Source: Phymatolithon calcareum (lineage: Eukaryota > Rhodophyta > Florideophyceae > Hapalidiales). Taken from it: 64,000 bases of DNA. The notes under the pieces are model-generated. The model made no database searches, was not told the origin of the DNA, and worked only from the letters and a program-made list of their open reading frames with translations. Location of the stretch: NCBI GenBank assembly GCA_977006965.1, contig OZ345358.1, positions 1,736,001-1,800,000 on the forward strand. The letters run 5' to 3'. The translations under genes were made by a program, and so were the position numbers. Below are positions 1-12,131 of this stretch, one piece after another (positions within the stretch are counted from its first letter, which is position 1; each line of letters starts with the position of its first letter).

Positions 1-2034
1 CGGCCATACTCCATGCTTTACGCTGGTATATTTTTCGTTCTTCGTTTGAAGCAAACGTTTTCCCTAGTACAGCATTTACACGTCTGAGCAATCGTTTCCC
101 CCCGTGATTCATCGTCTTTTCAGTGAAATTGTGGCCGTTTTTTAGAATCTCTCTCTTTCTAGTTTCCTGTTGTAGCTGTTCTGCAAGATCAAGAGCACTC
201 ACTTCATTTAGTATCTCGATTTCTTTTGGATTAAGTCTGCACGTTAGTGAAATGTGAGACATTGCTCGTTTTCTGGACACAATGTCGAATGCGATTAGTG
301 GAAAAGTTTCGTCTTGCGAAAACCGTCTACTAGATAGTTTCAAGTAATGTTTAACACACTCTTCTAGACTAACACTGACTTTTCTCAATACGTCCGGATG
401 TCCATATCCGAAAGGAAATAAATGAGGAAAAAGTCGACCAAAGAAATTTGGAGAGTTGGCAGGTAGCAGCTTTCCAGCTTGTTGCACATCTATAACTTGT
501 GCAGTGGCCATTTTAAGCGTTGTGATAGGCTCTGTAGCTTCTTCATTCGTGAAAAGGGATGCATCTTGTCGTATGATTGTTTCTTCATCTAGATTCTGAG
601 CACTGTCAAAAACTGTCGGCCTACGTATATTACTCTGATTTTCGGATATTTCTTCTGCGGACATTTGATCGTCTATGTAATACACAGTGTTTATGTTATC
701 AAGCTCAGATTGTGCACTTGAAGATATGTTCTGTAGTCGGCATATTTCTGTTCCGTTTCTTTCCAGACACTTGTACAGGACATTGTTTTCCATATAGAAG
801 TCAAGAAGATCATTTATCTTTCCCTTTCGTGCGATATATCGTCTCATCGTAGCTCTCTTTTGTGCATCTGTCATTGGGTTAGTAAAAATAAGTAATAATT
901 TATTCTCCTCTTTAATGAGCTCGTTGATGCCTTCTTTTATAACATCTGGCTGAGAGGAAAATACAATGAAGTGACTTTTAATGAACCTATGCTTTCCTCC
1001 ACGTGCTATAACAGTATGACATTTAATGTTAGTGAGAGATGTAAGTCTTTTCTCTGTCACTGTTGCATCATTGATTGATTTTGGAAGTAGGCCGATAGTG
1101 AACCCATTTGCCACCGAGAATTTCGGTGGATTACTATTTTCGTATTGGGAACCGCGCTTTAAAGAGTTGTAGCATTTATTGCAAACTCTAATTCTGAAGA
1201 TGTTTTCGATACATCTATCTTCTTCAACGCCCTGTTTCGATAAGAGTGCATTTTTAAGCTCAGGAATATATGCAGAAATATCGTAAAAGCGTTTCAACTG
1301 TTCTGGTAGATCTACAGATGGAGCAAGGCGATTCAAACATCTAGAATAGAGTCTTTGCTAGGTTCTCGAAGAGGACAGAGATTCTCTCTTGTCCATGAAT
1401 CGCATACGGCACATACTTTTTGTTCCATAAAAGGACCTGTAAGCATTTTTCGGCATTCTTCATGAATAGCTCGTTTTGTCTCTTCTGAAACTGCTGAAAA
1501 CGATTGATTTTCAGTCATTTTTGCTAATTCTTCCTCTGAAAGGAGCTCATGTCCTACAGAATCTGTAGAAGAAGGCACGTTTTCCTTCACTGTCGCAAAC
1601 GGAAGTATCGGAACAGATTTCGCACCTCTAAAGCTCGGAAGTGCGGTAGGCTCGGTTCTGGGAGCTAATTTAATTAATGAATAGCATTCATCATCAAACG
1701 CTGGTTTTGTCCCTGCTGAAATTTTTGAAAACCGTTTATTTTTATTCATTTTTAATTCCTGTGCGCAAAAATCGAAAAGTGCAGAATCTGTAGAAAAGTA
1801 CACGTTGTCTTCGCGTGTATCGAGTGGAAGGATTGGAATACATTTCGGTTCTCTCATGGCAAGAAGTGCGTTCTGCTTGATTTGCGGAGCTATTCGGATA
1901 GGGTAGATTTCTTTGTAATCATATTGCATGATATCGACAGACATCTTAATATGTGGAAGAATAGGAGTAGATTTTGTAACTTTTTTGGGTCGGTTGGAAA
2001 GGATTTTCGTACAGTTTTTCCTCATCCTTCCCAT
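1..2034 (-). pseudogene. Helitron Rep/helicase protein, N-terminal part, frameshifted, runs off the left edge
   Basis: The minus strand encodes the N-terminal region of a Helitron transposase. An ATG at 2034 opens 233 codons ending in TGA at 1333-1335. Translation resumes in another frame from about 1340 and stays open to position 1, about 445 codons. The second part has a C-x2-C pair (VCNKCYNSL), an NGFTIGLLP stretch as in the DUF6570-type region before Helitron N domains, then FFGRLFPHLFPFGYGHPD and, near the edge, FASNEERKIYQRKAW. These are typical of the Helitron helicase-like N-terminal domain (known family features). The HUH nuclease and helicase would lie beyond the window. Restoring one T in the run near 1336-1340 would join DSILDV to LNRLAPS, so a single-base deletion breaks the gene. 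The first 233 residues contain two tandem modules of about 65 residues sharing the pattern PILP, STDS, KM/EN, FS, TK, EEC. Calling it a pseudogene assumes the frameshift is real and not an assembly error. Confidence 0.8.
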
Positions 2035-2050
2035 AATAGCGATATTCCAC

Positions 2051-2472
2051 GTTTTGTTTTGTTTTGTTTTGTTTTGTTTTGTTTTGTTTTGTTTTGTTTT
2101 GTTTTGTTTTGTTTTGTTTTGTTTTGTTTTGTTTTGTTTTGTTTTGTTTTGTTTTGTTTTGTTTTGTTTTGTTTTGTTTTGTTTTGTTTTGTTTTGTTTT
2201 GTTTTGTTTTGTTTTGTTTTGTTTTGTTTTGTTTTGTTTTGTTTTGTTTTGTTTTGTTTTGTTTTGTTTTGTTTTGTTTTGTTTTGTTTTGTTTTGTTTT
2301 GTTTTGTTTTGTTTTGTTTTGTTTTGTTTTGTTTTGTTTTGTTTTGTTTTGTTTTGTTTTGTTTTGTTTTGTTTTGTTTTGTTTTGTTTTGTTTTGTTTT
2401 GTTTTGTTTTGTTTTGTTTTGTTTTGTTTCGTTTTGTTTTGTTTTGTTCTGTTTTGTTTTGTTTTGTTTTGT
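2051..2472. repeat. (TTTTG)n pentanucleotide satellite
   Basis: About 84 copies of TTTTG run almost without interruption, with rare variants near 2429 (TTTCG) and 2447 (TTCTG). The tract starts 17 bp upstream of the Helitron ATG. The long FVLFC-type reading frames across it are artefacts of the repeat. Confidence 0.97.
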
Positions 2473-2623
2473 TTTTTTGTTTTTTGTTTTTTGTTTTTTG
2501 TTTTTTGTTTTTTGTTTTTTGGTTTTTGGTTTTTGGTTTTTGGTTTTTCGTTTTTTGTTTTTTGTTTCTTGTTTTTGGTTTTTTTTTTTTTTTTTTTTTT
2601 TGTTTTTTGTTCTTTGTTTTTTT
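2473..2623. repeat. Transitional T-rich repeats between two satellites
   Basis: The unit changes stepwise from TTTTG to the 7-mer TTTTTTG, then to GTTTTTG, and then passes through a pure T tract at about 2579-2601. It looks like an evolutionary or slippage transition zone joining the 5-mer and 7-mer arrays. Confidence 0.85.
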
Positions 2624-3600
2624 GTTTTTAGTTTTTAGTTTTTAGTTTTTAGTTTTTAGTTTTTAGTTTTTAGTTTTTAGTTTTTAGTTTTTAGTTTTTA
2701 GTTTTTAGTTTTTAGTTTTTAGTTTTTAGTTTTTAGTTTTTAGTTTTTAGTTTTTAGTTTTTCGTTTTTAGTTTTTAGTTTTTAGTTTTTAGTTTTTAGT
2801 TTTTAGTTTTTAGTTTTTAGTTTTTAGTTTTTAGTTTTCGTTTTTAGTTTTTAGTTTTTAGTTTTTAGTTTTTAGTTTTTAGTTTTTAGTTTTTAGTTTT
2901 TAGTTTTTAGTTTTTAGTTTTTAGTTTTTAGTTTTTAGTTTTTAGTTTTTAGTTTTTAGTTTTTAGTTTTTAGTTTTTAGTTTTTAGTTTTTAGTTTTTA
3001 GTTTTTAGTTTTTAGTTTTTAGTTTTTAGTTTTTAGTTTTTAGTTTTTAGTTTTCGTTTTTAGTTTTTAGTTTTTAGTTTTTAGTTTTTCGTTTTCAGTT
3101 TTTAGTTTTTAGTTTTTTGTTTTTAATTTTTAGTTTTTCGTTTTCGTTTTTAGTTTTTAGTTTTTAGTTTTTAGTTTTTAGTTTTTAGTTTTTAGTTTTT
3201 AGTTTTTAGTTTTTAGTTTTTAGTTTTTAGTTTTTAGTTTTTAGTTTTTAGTTTTTAGTTTTTAGTTTTCAGTTTTTAGTTTTTAGTTTTTAGTTTTTAG
3301 TTTTTAGTTTTTAGTTTTTAGTTTTTAGTTTTTAGTTTTTAGTTTTTAGTTTTTAGTTTTTAGTTTTTAGTTTTTAGTTTTTAGTTTTTAGTTTTTAGTT
3401 TTTAGTTTTTAGTTTTTAGTTTTTAGTTTTTAGTTTTTAGTTTTTACTTTTTACTTTTTACTTTTTAGTTTTTAGTTTTTAGTTTCTAGTTTTTAGTTTT
3501 TAGTTTTTAGTTTTTAGTTTTTAGTTTTTAGTTTTTAGTTTTTAGTTTTTAGTTTTTAGTTTTTAGTTTTTAGTTTTTAGTTTTTAGTTTTTAGTTTTTA
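2624..3600. repeat. (TTTTTAG)n heptanucleotide satellite, about 1 kb
   Basis: About 140 units of TTTTTAG cover nearly 1 kb. Variant units (TTTTTCG, shortened TTTTCG, TTTTCAG) are scattered, and three TTTTTAC units cluster near 3445-3467. The unit resembles a plant telomere heptamer in length and in its TTTAG core, but it has a single G and so is not a canonical telomere repeat. Confidence 0.95.
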
Positions 3601-4426
3601 ATTTTTTGTTTTTTGTTTTCTTTTTTTTGTTTTGTTTGAATATCTGAAAACGTTTTAAACTTTTATATTGCTTTCGAAGGCCTGATGTTGTTATGGCTTA
3701 CTGGAGCCGAAGTCGTTCAAGTACCGTTATGTAATATAGAGCTTGCCAGTTTTCGTACGGGTGAAGAACGAGGGAGCGCGCAAGTCTTGTTCTTGGAGTG
3801 TCGAAGTAGGTTCTGTGCGTAAGGATGAACTGTGGAACGTCGCGTAGTGCGTAATGACGCGGCCCGGGCTTGTTCGTCGTTCCGCCTTTCAGTTTTGCCA
3901 GCGGAAGTCCCGGTTGAAGTAGTCAGTGTTTGTTCGCGCGTCGTGCTCTCAGTGAGATGAAAAGCGTGTGCGAAATGATGGGCGGGGGGTGGGGAGCACG
4001 GATAGAAGCATGGATGTGAGTGTACTTAAAGCTCTCGATGTCCGATCAGCATCTGAGGGTCTTATCATACTGTACCGCTATGTCCCTTTGCTTACATTTC
4101 TGCCTCTCATTCTTGGAAATGATCTCCTGGATTTTGCTGACCGCTTTTTCTATCTAGTTTCTTTGCACTCTGAGAGGAATTGTTTACTCTTGAGTATTGG
4201 AGTCTCTTTTATTGCGCGATCAACCGTGCGGTCTTCAAGCGATTTCATATGCAGTGGGTGCATAGTAGTCCGCGTTTCGGTTTCTTGAGAACGATCAACG
4301 GCAGGAGCTTTTTCTGTATGGTACTGGGAGGGCGACTGCAATGTCAAGTTGGAGTGTCGACAGAGGATGTTTTCATCCTGAATCACATCGTCGTGAACAC
4401 GATTCCGGCGTGTTTGATAGAAGTAG
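3601..4426. other. Spacer without recognisable gene
   Basis: A short T-rich tail ends by about 3640. The rest is ordinary-composition DNA with only short unconvincing reading frames. I see no domain, promoter or RNA gene here. Confidence 0.5.
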
Positions 4427-4564
4427 CAGGGAGGATTTTGTGAGTGCCGACAATGTTTACCACTTTGTAGGGAATAAGGAGATTGATGCTTTGATTTAGC
4501 CAAGTCGAAAAGACGTTTATTTCTTATTCTTAGTTTCATTGCAACAGAAACGAAGGCTTCGCCT

Positions 4565-4594
4565 CCTGCCAGTGCTCTGAAGAGCACTGGCAGG
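4565..4594. repeat. Palindromic junction motif (14-bp arms, 2-nt centre)
   Basis: CCTGCCAGTGCTCT and AGAGCACTGGCAGG are perfect inverse copies around GA. Related sites occur at 7557-7586, 10055-10083, 13057-13085, 14051-14080, 16786-16815, 19078-19107 and 22044-22068, always at module boundaries. One reading is two transposon termini meeting head to head. Confidence 0.8.
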
Positions 4595-6575
4595 AAGAGA
4601 GGCTATCGAATTTCAGTTCAGACGAGATCTGCACCAGTAACTCCCCCTTGAAGAGCTCATCGCCGGGATCATAATAACAACACCCCTTCTCAAGGTGTTC
4701 ACGTATCTCTTACCTGCACTAGAAGTCAGTGTTCTTTAAATGTCCAAAGATTCTTTTCCAACAGTCCGGAGGCCAGGCCGATAGACGTTGCACCCTTTGT
4801 TTTCGCTCTTTAGTCGCTAAACTACAAAACTGAAAACCTAGAAGACGGTGTAATCAACCTTTTCCGTTTTAATACCAAATAATTAGTTCTGATAGATTTC
4901 AGGAGTGACCAACAGTTATATTTTGCCTAAAACACTGCCTAGAAGATCAAATATTTTACGGTGTAAGCGAAACCCGCGAATGATTCTCCGCTTTCCGGGG
5001 CTCGGCCTTCCTCATCGCCTACATTGCGAACATACCACAATATTGCCGCACGACTGTGTCTTTGCTTTCATAAGACTACACTCCCGTTTATGAGACCAAC
5101 GTTGCGAGCGTCTAATTCCTCAGCGGGACACCAAAATATTTTTTCGAAGTATGGTGTTCGTTTTTTCAGGTGAAAAAATATTATCAGGAATATCGGGCTG
5201 TTTACTTGCTAACTCCGTGGTAACAAAAAAGTCGTGTACTGGAAGGATTCAGGACTCATTTTTTCCCGGCGCGTAATCCCCGTTTTCAAACTTACGTAGG
5301 TGAAAGCGGTATCATAGCATTCGATTGAAAAAAGACTGTAGAGAATAACCTGCTTAATTGGAACACTCAGGTGAAGACGTAGGAGTCGCAGTACGAAACT
5401 CGTTTCAGATGCGAAGGGTCTATCATATTTCTTTATTGGCGAGATTAAATTACACTACTGTACAAATCAATTGAAGCCACTTCAGAGGTTTTGGCACCCA
5501 CGGTCTGGAGAAGAGGTGGAAGACAACATTTTAATTGATTAATGATGCCCCTCCTTCACCAATGGAGCCCATTGTAATCCATTGCAATTCTGTGCAAAGC
5601 AGGGTTTCAGAAATATTAAAAATACAGCATTGACATGAGTCGTCTTGGACGAATGCAGGTTGCAAGGCACCTTTAAAAATGAATAATTTTAGGCTTGTTG
5701 AGATCTGTTCCGACCGTCTCTGTTACAATAATGCAGAGATTGCAATTGCAAAGGCTGTTTTTCAAAAGCTTGTACCAGGGGAATATATGAGCCCTAGTTG
5801 CACAGTGACATCTAACCTTTTGAGTTACTCATGAAACATTTACAAGTGACCTTTACAACATGTTTGTTCAGTGTCTAGAACATTACTATAGCACTTTTCT
5901 GCAACAGATTTGAAGTTTGTACAGCTGGAATGAGTCTTCAGGCTTGAAGCAAGATTGCACACAGTTTGCAAAAAAACTCATGGGTATCATAAAGTGGCTC
6001 ATGTTCGACGGTACATCGTACAGTGCAGTATCATATTGTCGCCCGTTCAGTTATTGCATTATCTGGCTCCAACATAGTTTTGAACGTAGCTCAATGCAGA
6101 CACGTTGTTAGTGAAGACACAATAATTATGCATCCAGGAGATACATGTAGTTAGAAATCTCCTGAGCCTGAACATGGAAAGTGGCACATGTTAGACGTTG
6201 GGCGGTTGTGGTATGGCGGGATTTGGTGTATCGCTGGAAATGGTGGAAGGCAAGATGTCTATTTTGTTGTAGTTTAGAGGGGATCGTTCGGGTGGCGCAA
6301 AGGCCTTCCGTTCTTGGAGTGAGAGTGAAGATGCTACGATGCTCGGTCCATAACCTTTCAGTCTCATAATTCTGGCTTTAGGAGCTCTGATGACCTGTTA
6401 GACATGTATACCTCTTGACCCTCCCGCTTGTAACTGAGTCTCCGGGTTGGCTAGTGTATATGATTAAATGAGTATCTCGAATGTCGCTTGTTCGCTGGTA
6501 CAACATCTCAAATATTGTTAACACGTCGTGAGTAATAACTCGCGATGTGCCAACAGCACTTTACAGACATTTATG

Positions 6576-6631
6576 AGGAAATAATCAGCATCTATATAAA
6601 TGTTTTATTATATAGATGCTGATTATTTCCT
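6576..6631. repeat. Perfect 23-bp hairpin at module end
   Basis: The arm at 6576-6598 is the exact reverse complement of 6609-6631, with a 10-nt AT-rich loop. Imperfect versions close the related modules at about 9510-9565 and 18678-18738. At 16010-16028 only the left arm remains, the right being cut off by unrelated sequence. Confidence 0.9.
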
Positions 6632-7578
6632 GTTTCGCTGATAGTTCCCAGATCAATTTCATCCTGAGCCTTAAAATCGCTTTTACTACATTTGAGATGG
6701 CTTATTATAGTCTTCAATATTTTATTGATTATTTGCAGTCGTTTTCAGCGCATACAGGGATAAATCGACGCTTCGCCTTGTTGTTTTCTTCCCACCACGA
6801 TATCTTGTTGTCAAAAGTGGATGTCACGTTTTCAATGCTCCTCGTACAGAAGAGAAGCCCGCGTTCTCGAGTATGACGTTAGCGAAGTCTCTCATGGTCG
6901 TTCTATCGTCAGACCCGGTTCGCATTTCAGAGATACATACGTGCGCCTTGGAAAAGGGGAGGAGAAAGGAAGTTATGATTAAGTTTATTTTCGTGCCACC
7001 TAATGTATGAAGGACGCTGTGATTTGGATTTCAGACAACAAAGGCTCTAGGGTGCTATCGATGACATACTCTCTTGGATTATTTGTACTGTGTTGTATAG
7101 TATTTTGGGCCTCTTTTTCCTCTTGCCCGTAGGCGCTGATGGTGCAAAGCGGCAGTCGCCTGCTATTGTCGCGAAAAACGGCAGCGCACTGTCTGTCGTT
7201 CGACGGGATGCCGAAGAGATTGTGTGACGATTTGTGATCGTCTCAACAAGGAAGTGGAGTACTCCATCATAGAGTATCAACGACTACGGATGCATTGATG
7301 GCACGGATTATCATATCAGTGGAAGGTGAACTGAGCTTTGTCTAAATGGCGAAGAAAGACAGTATAGTGCCCTCTTTCACGGCAAAAGGCTTCTGGGAGC
7401 GGAGAAACTGTGGTATAGACACTATAGAATCGATGAGGAATGTTGAGCACCAGAAAGTAGAGTATCATTCGCGAGATCCTCACGCACTGTGTTAACTTTG
7501 ATCATCTGGACAGTTTTATTCTTATTTTCATTGCCATGGAGACGAATTTATCGCCTCCTGCCAGTGCTCTGAACATGA

Positions 7579-7800
7579 TTGGCAGGAAGAGACACTATCG
7601 AATCTCAGTTAGAACATAATCTGCACCAGTACCTCCCCATTGAGGACCTCATACACGAAATCATGCTAACACCATCCCCTCGCAAGGTGATCACGTATCT
7701 CTTACTCAAACTAGATATTTTGCACCCTAGAAGTCTAAAGATTATTCCCGGTCAGGTGGCCAGCCCGATAGACATTCCACCCTTTGTCTTCCATCATTGA
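7579..7800 (+). pseudogene. Fragment of an unrecognised conserved reading frame
   Basis: The frame gives 73 residues containing YLPIEDLIHEIMLTPSPRKV followed by ITYLLL. The same peptide is readable in the related modules: PIEDIINEIMLTTSPRKV at about 16868-16930, and degraded forms near 4620-4710 and 14110-14220. Conservation at the peptide level across four module copies suggests a piece of a formerly coding sequence. No intact start or partner domain is visible, and no family is recognised. Confidence 0.3.
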
Positions 7801-10226
7801 TTGCTAAACGACTTGAAAGCCAGAGTAATCAACTCTTTCCATGTAAATTCACAATAATTAGTTATCGCAGATATCAGGAGTGACCAGCAGCTATAGTTTG
7901 TCTAAAAACACGTCCAGAGGATTGAAGAAATTACAGTGAAGGGAAAACGCGCGAATAATCTCTACTTTCCGGGGCTCGAGATTCCTCACCGCCTACATTG
8001 CGTACGTACCACAAAATCGTTTCTCCACGCCCGCCCGTACATGTCTTTACTTTCATAGGCCTACAGTCCACTTTATGTTTGCAAAGTTGCAAACGTATAT
8101 TTCCTCAGCGAGAGACATAATTTATTTTCAAAGTACGTTTTGTTTGATTTGCATAAGGGCATGAGTATCATAAGGAACATCGGATTCGTCCCCGTGCTAA
8201 CAACGCTTCCTGTAGAAGAAGCATCATGACTGATTTTTCCCCCAATCGTATTCACCATTTTCACACTTTAGCAGGTGAAAGTGGAATCATACCATTAGAT
8301 TGAGAAAAGAATCCACCGTAAAACATGCTGAACAGGTGAAGACGTCGAAGATGCAGTACTAAAGGTGTTGCAGATGTAAAAGGTCTATTATACCACTTCG
8401 TTGACCGGATTACTCTACAGTACTGTACTGTACTGCATATTAGAACACGATCCGTTTAAATGCTGTGCAAAGCAAGGTTTCAAAAATATAACCAAAATAT
8501 AGCATTGACCTGAGTCGTCATGGACGAATGCAGCTTGCAAGGCACCTTTAAAAATGAATAATTGGAGGCCTATAGAGATCTGGTCGAAACGTCTCTATGG
8601 CAACAATATAGAGATTGCAGTTGCATAGGTTTATGTTCAGAAAATTGTACTAGGGGAAAGTAAGACCCCTGGATGAACAGTAACATCCAACCTTTGAATT
8701 GCAGATCACCTCTCATATCATAGCCTAAACGAGACAGCGAGGGTACTTCGAGACTCGTACTCACGAAAGGTGACCCTTACAACTTGTTTGTTCAGTGTCT
8801 GAAACTGTACTATAGCTCTTTTGTACAAGAAATTTGAATTTTGTATAGCTCAAAGGGGTCTTCAGGCTTAGAAAAAGATTGCACGCAGCTTGCACTCTGA
8901 CACATGGGTATCATAAAGTGGCTCATGTTCCACGGTACATCGAACCGTACCGTATCATATTGTTGCCCATTGAGTTCATGCATTATCTGGCTCCAACATA
9001 GTTTTGAACGTAGTTCAGTGCGGCCACGTTATTTGTGGGAACCTCATTTTGGAGGAGAAACCTGTGATCAGGTCTCGCCCGAATCTGAAAATTAAAAGTG
9101 CCGCATGTTAGACGTTGGGAGGTGGTGGTACGGTGGGACGTGATGTAGCGATGGAAATGGAGGAAGACGAGGTTTCTATTTCTTCGCAGTTTAGAGGGGG
9201 ATCATTAAGGTGGGGCGAAGGCCTTCCCGTCCAGGATGTTTCATAAAAGCCGTTCCTGGAGTGAGAATAAAGAGGTTAGGATTCTCGGACCATACCCTGT
9301 CAGTCACATAATTCCTGCTTTAGGACCACTAATGTCCGGCTAGACAGATATACGACTTGATCGTCCCCCTTGTAAGTGAGTCGTGGGCTAGTCTAAAAGG
9401 TTGAATCAATAATTCGAGTGTCTCCTGTTAGCCAGTACAACATGTTTAATATTAATGGCACGTTGTAACACACGATGCGCTATCAGCACGTTACAGCAAT
9501 TTATGAAGAAATATGTAGCATTTATATATAATAAAATGTATTATATAGAAGCTGATTATTTCCTCTTACGCTGATAGTTCCCGGATCAATTGCATCCTGA
9601 GCCGTACAAATCGCATTTATTAACTTTAAAATGACTTACGGTATGCGTCAACGTTCTACTTGATTGTTCAAAGTCGTTTTCTTGGAATCTACGGGTACAC
9701 CGACCATTCGGTTGAGTACTTTTCTTGCAGCACGGCAGGTCTGATCCTCAAAGGTGGATGCATATTTTCAATATTCCTCGCACAGAGGAGAAGCCCGCCT
9801 TTTCATGTATGACGTGAGGGAGATCTCTCAAGGTCGTATAATAGATTTTTGATATTTAAATTCACCCGCCTATTCGCGAAGTTTTTCAAATAGACAGTAG
9901 ACTAGTATGTTAAAAATACTTGTTTGGTCTCTTCTTTTAGTCAATAGGTAGACAAAGTGTACTAGATACTCCCTACCCTGAAATCGGAGGCATTGAGATA
10001 TTGCAATGAAATAAGCTACTTCAATCTGCTAGATCCAAAACGTTGACATCGTCTCCTGGCAGGGCTCTTAAGACCAGAGGCAGATATCTAAGATTTTGCG
10101 TCTCTCCCTTGTAGCCCTATATAATACGTTATGTTCCAATATTTTTGACAAAGGGCCGGCACACCAAAAGCAAAGCCGCGTCCCACATCGACAAGATTAC
10201 CAGTACTGTTTGCAAAATCATCCTTC

Positions 10227-11216
10227 ATGTCTGGGAATCATAAGAAAAAGCATTCCCGTACGGGAATATCTTCACGCACTACTCAACAACTTCCCCCTAT
10301 GGAAGCAAAAATTGCTCCCTCTAAGACGATAACAACAATGCCCCCCAATCAACGTTAAATCGCCGCCCCCTCTCAAGACTGCAGCTCCGATGCCTGTCAA
10401 CACCGCCCCCTCTCAAGATTTTCTTAGACAAAATTGAAAGTCTAGAGGCAGAAGAGCTCAACGCGTTCGATGAAAATGGAGCAAAATTCGAATTCGGAGA
10501 TTTGAAAAGTGACCAGCAGGTCTATTTGGTGGACAAAAAGTCCAACAGAATCAAAACGTTTACCGTAGAAGGGGACGTCAGCGATGCTATTCTCTTCTCA
10601 AACCAATTGTCAACCAAGCGCCTGGCGGGAACAAAACTAGACCGCTACCGTATCGTTCTTGATCTTTCCACGGACGATTTACTGATCGCGCACGAGGCAT
10701 TCGGAAAACTCGGGCGCCTTTTCAATACTCCTGAAAACATGGCAAAGTTGGCAAACTTGAACAAGGTGAAAGTTAAAGACATTCACGTAAGCACGCATGG
10801 TAAGCCAATTACTGATTTTACCCTATCGAGTTTCATCGAATTCAATAGCTCGAATATACCTAACATCACGCTCAGGTCCTAATGTTGACAACTTCCAGAT
10901 TCACAACAACGCTGCGTCGCCTTACAAACCCAGGAATCAGTCATCGTTCTTTCTAATTCCGGAGACCACCTCGGAGATACAGAAACCACCATCTTTCTTC
11001 GCCTGTCGGACACCTCTTGTCCTTGATGAGCGTGACAATCAGCAGCATGATGTGGATGCCATTGACGGGCAAAATGTATGCGTCTGGTTTCATATTGTTG
11101 GTTCTTTTTACTCAAAAGGACTTCACATAAAGCCCCGTATGGTACTCGTTAAGAAGAAATCCGCTGATGGTGATGTCCCGCTATCCAAGAAGCTGAAGTT
11201 GGAAATATTGATCTAG
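10227..11216 (+). pseudogene. Orphan split-gene family, copy 1 (one 76-nt intron)
   Basis: An N-terminal basic segment starts at ATG 10227 (MSGNHKKKHSRTG) but is broken by a one-base insertion near 10340. The core frame is open from 10325 to a 5' splice site at 10800 (GTAAGC). The intron is 10800-10875, ending CTCAG, and exon 2 runs 10876-11216. The spliced frame reads THG-PNVDNFQIHNNAA. The core contains SDQQVYLVDKKSN, LDRYRIVLDLSTDDLL and a C-terminal HIVGSFYSKGLHIKPRM, ending LEILI. Counterparts are at 19250-20245 (broken) and 27312-28082 (best preserved). I do not recognise the family. The core may still be transcribed, but no in-frame ATG precedes it, so I call it a pseudogene. Confidence 0.6.
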
Positions 11217-11532
11217 TCTGTTGTAATGTTTGTGGTAGTGCCCTGAACCGAGATCTAAACAAAGTACAGTTCTGTTATTGAGTGAAAGTTGTAAACATCT
11301 CATGGAATAACTTGCCGAAGATGATCTTGCGAGAAGCCACGCAACTCAAGGAGATAAAATGAATAATTCGCGTTCATCTCTAGATCCGATAAACACATTT
11401 TCAGTGATTTTTAATCTAGCTTGCAGCTTGCGGTTTGAAAGCTTGAGGGCGATATTTCCCAAATTCGACGGCTTTCTTCGTCTCTCACCAGAGACGAGGG
11501 CATCGATCATGCAGTAAAAGAACCGAAAGACT

Positions 11533-11584
11533 ATTCTGTAACGCCTCACTGTTCTTCCCAATCAATAGTGAGGCGTTATAGAAT
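11533..11584. repeat. 18-bp inverted repeat downstream of orphan gene copy 1
   Basis: ATTCTGTAACGCCTCACT pairs with AGTGAGGCGTTATAGAAT, with one G-T-type mismatch, over a 16-nt loop. The corresponding hairpin in the second block (20569-20620) is retained, although the sequences next to it have diverged. Confidence 0.85.
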
Positions 11585-11745
11585 GCTCTTTAATAGCAGG
11601 GCGAAATCGTTTTCGGAGCGCTTCAGAACTGGGTTGCACTTCTTCAAAAGGTCAACCACCCTATACTCCGATCTGTCGATCTTAAAGAAGCTTCGTTCGA
11701 ACAGAATTTAGTATCTCTGGACGCTCTAGAGATCTGAAAGTTTCT

Positions 11746-12131
11746 CTAATGCAGTGACAAGATGGAAGCGAATTGATCTATAGAGTTCGTCGCATAATTA
11801 GTACAAGAGGCGAAAGAATTGAAATCGGCAGTGAGGATTTGAAGCCAGGTGAAAAGTTGCCCAGCCTTTGAATCGAACTTCTCAACGTTCTCGTGGATAC
11901 GAAAAACCTCATGAGAAGGCTCTTTCTCCAGTTCCAAGTTAACACTAAACTCTCAAAGTCCGAAGTTAAGGTAGGTTGAAATGTGGACACGATAAAGTTT
12001 TCATATTCTGGAGTTCGCTTTCCTCGCAGCGAACAACCTAGGACTTCCCCCGTGAAATGAGAGCAAGTAACACCGGCACGACTGCTTAACGAAATGCCAA
12101 AAGCTTTTTCAACTGAAAATTTCTGGTCCAC
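11746..12131 (-). pseudogene. Conserved minus-strand reading frame, function unknown
   Basis: From ATG 12131 the frame begins MDQKFSVEKAFGISLSSRAG. A second overlapping frame further down gives VEKFDSKAGQLFTWLQILTA, ending SIDQFASILSLH. Both stretches recur with amino-acid-level similarity at 20825-21166, where the second contains FEKFDSKAGQLFTWLQILTA. The switch of frame between the two parts suggests a frameshifted gene antisense to the orphan split gene. No known domain is recognised. It could also be conservation of non-coding DNA. Confidence 0.25.

Noticed and set aside
1882-2645. Long overlapping reading frames made of FCFVL repeats
   Set aside because: They are translations of the (TTTTG)n satellite in three frames and carry no independent coding signal.
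2624-3600. Internal telomere tract
   Set aside because: The unit TTTTTAG has one G and no GGG run, and units are variable. It is not a known telomere repeat and is not at a chromosome end in this window.
6576-9567. Helitron 3' ends marked by the terminal hairpins
   Set aside because: No CTRR end follows the hairpins and no AT target context is visible, so the assignment cannot be supported.
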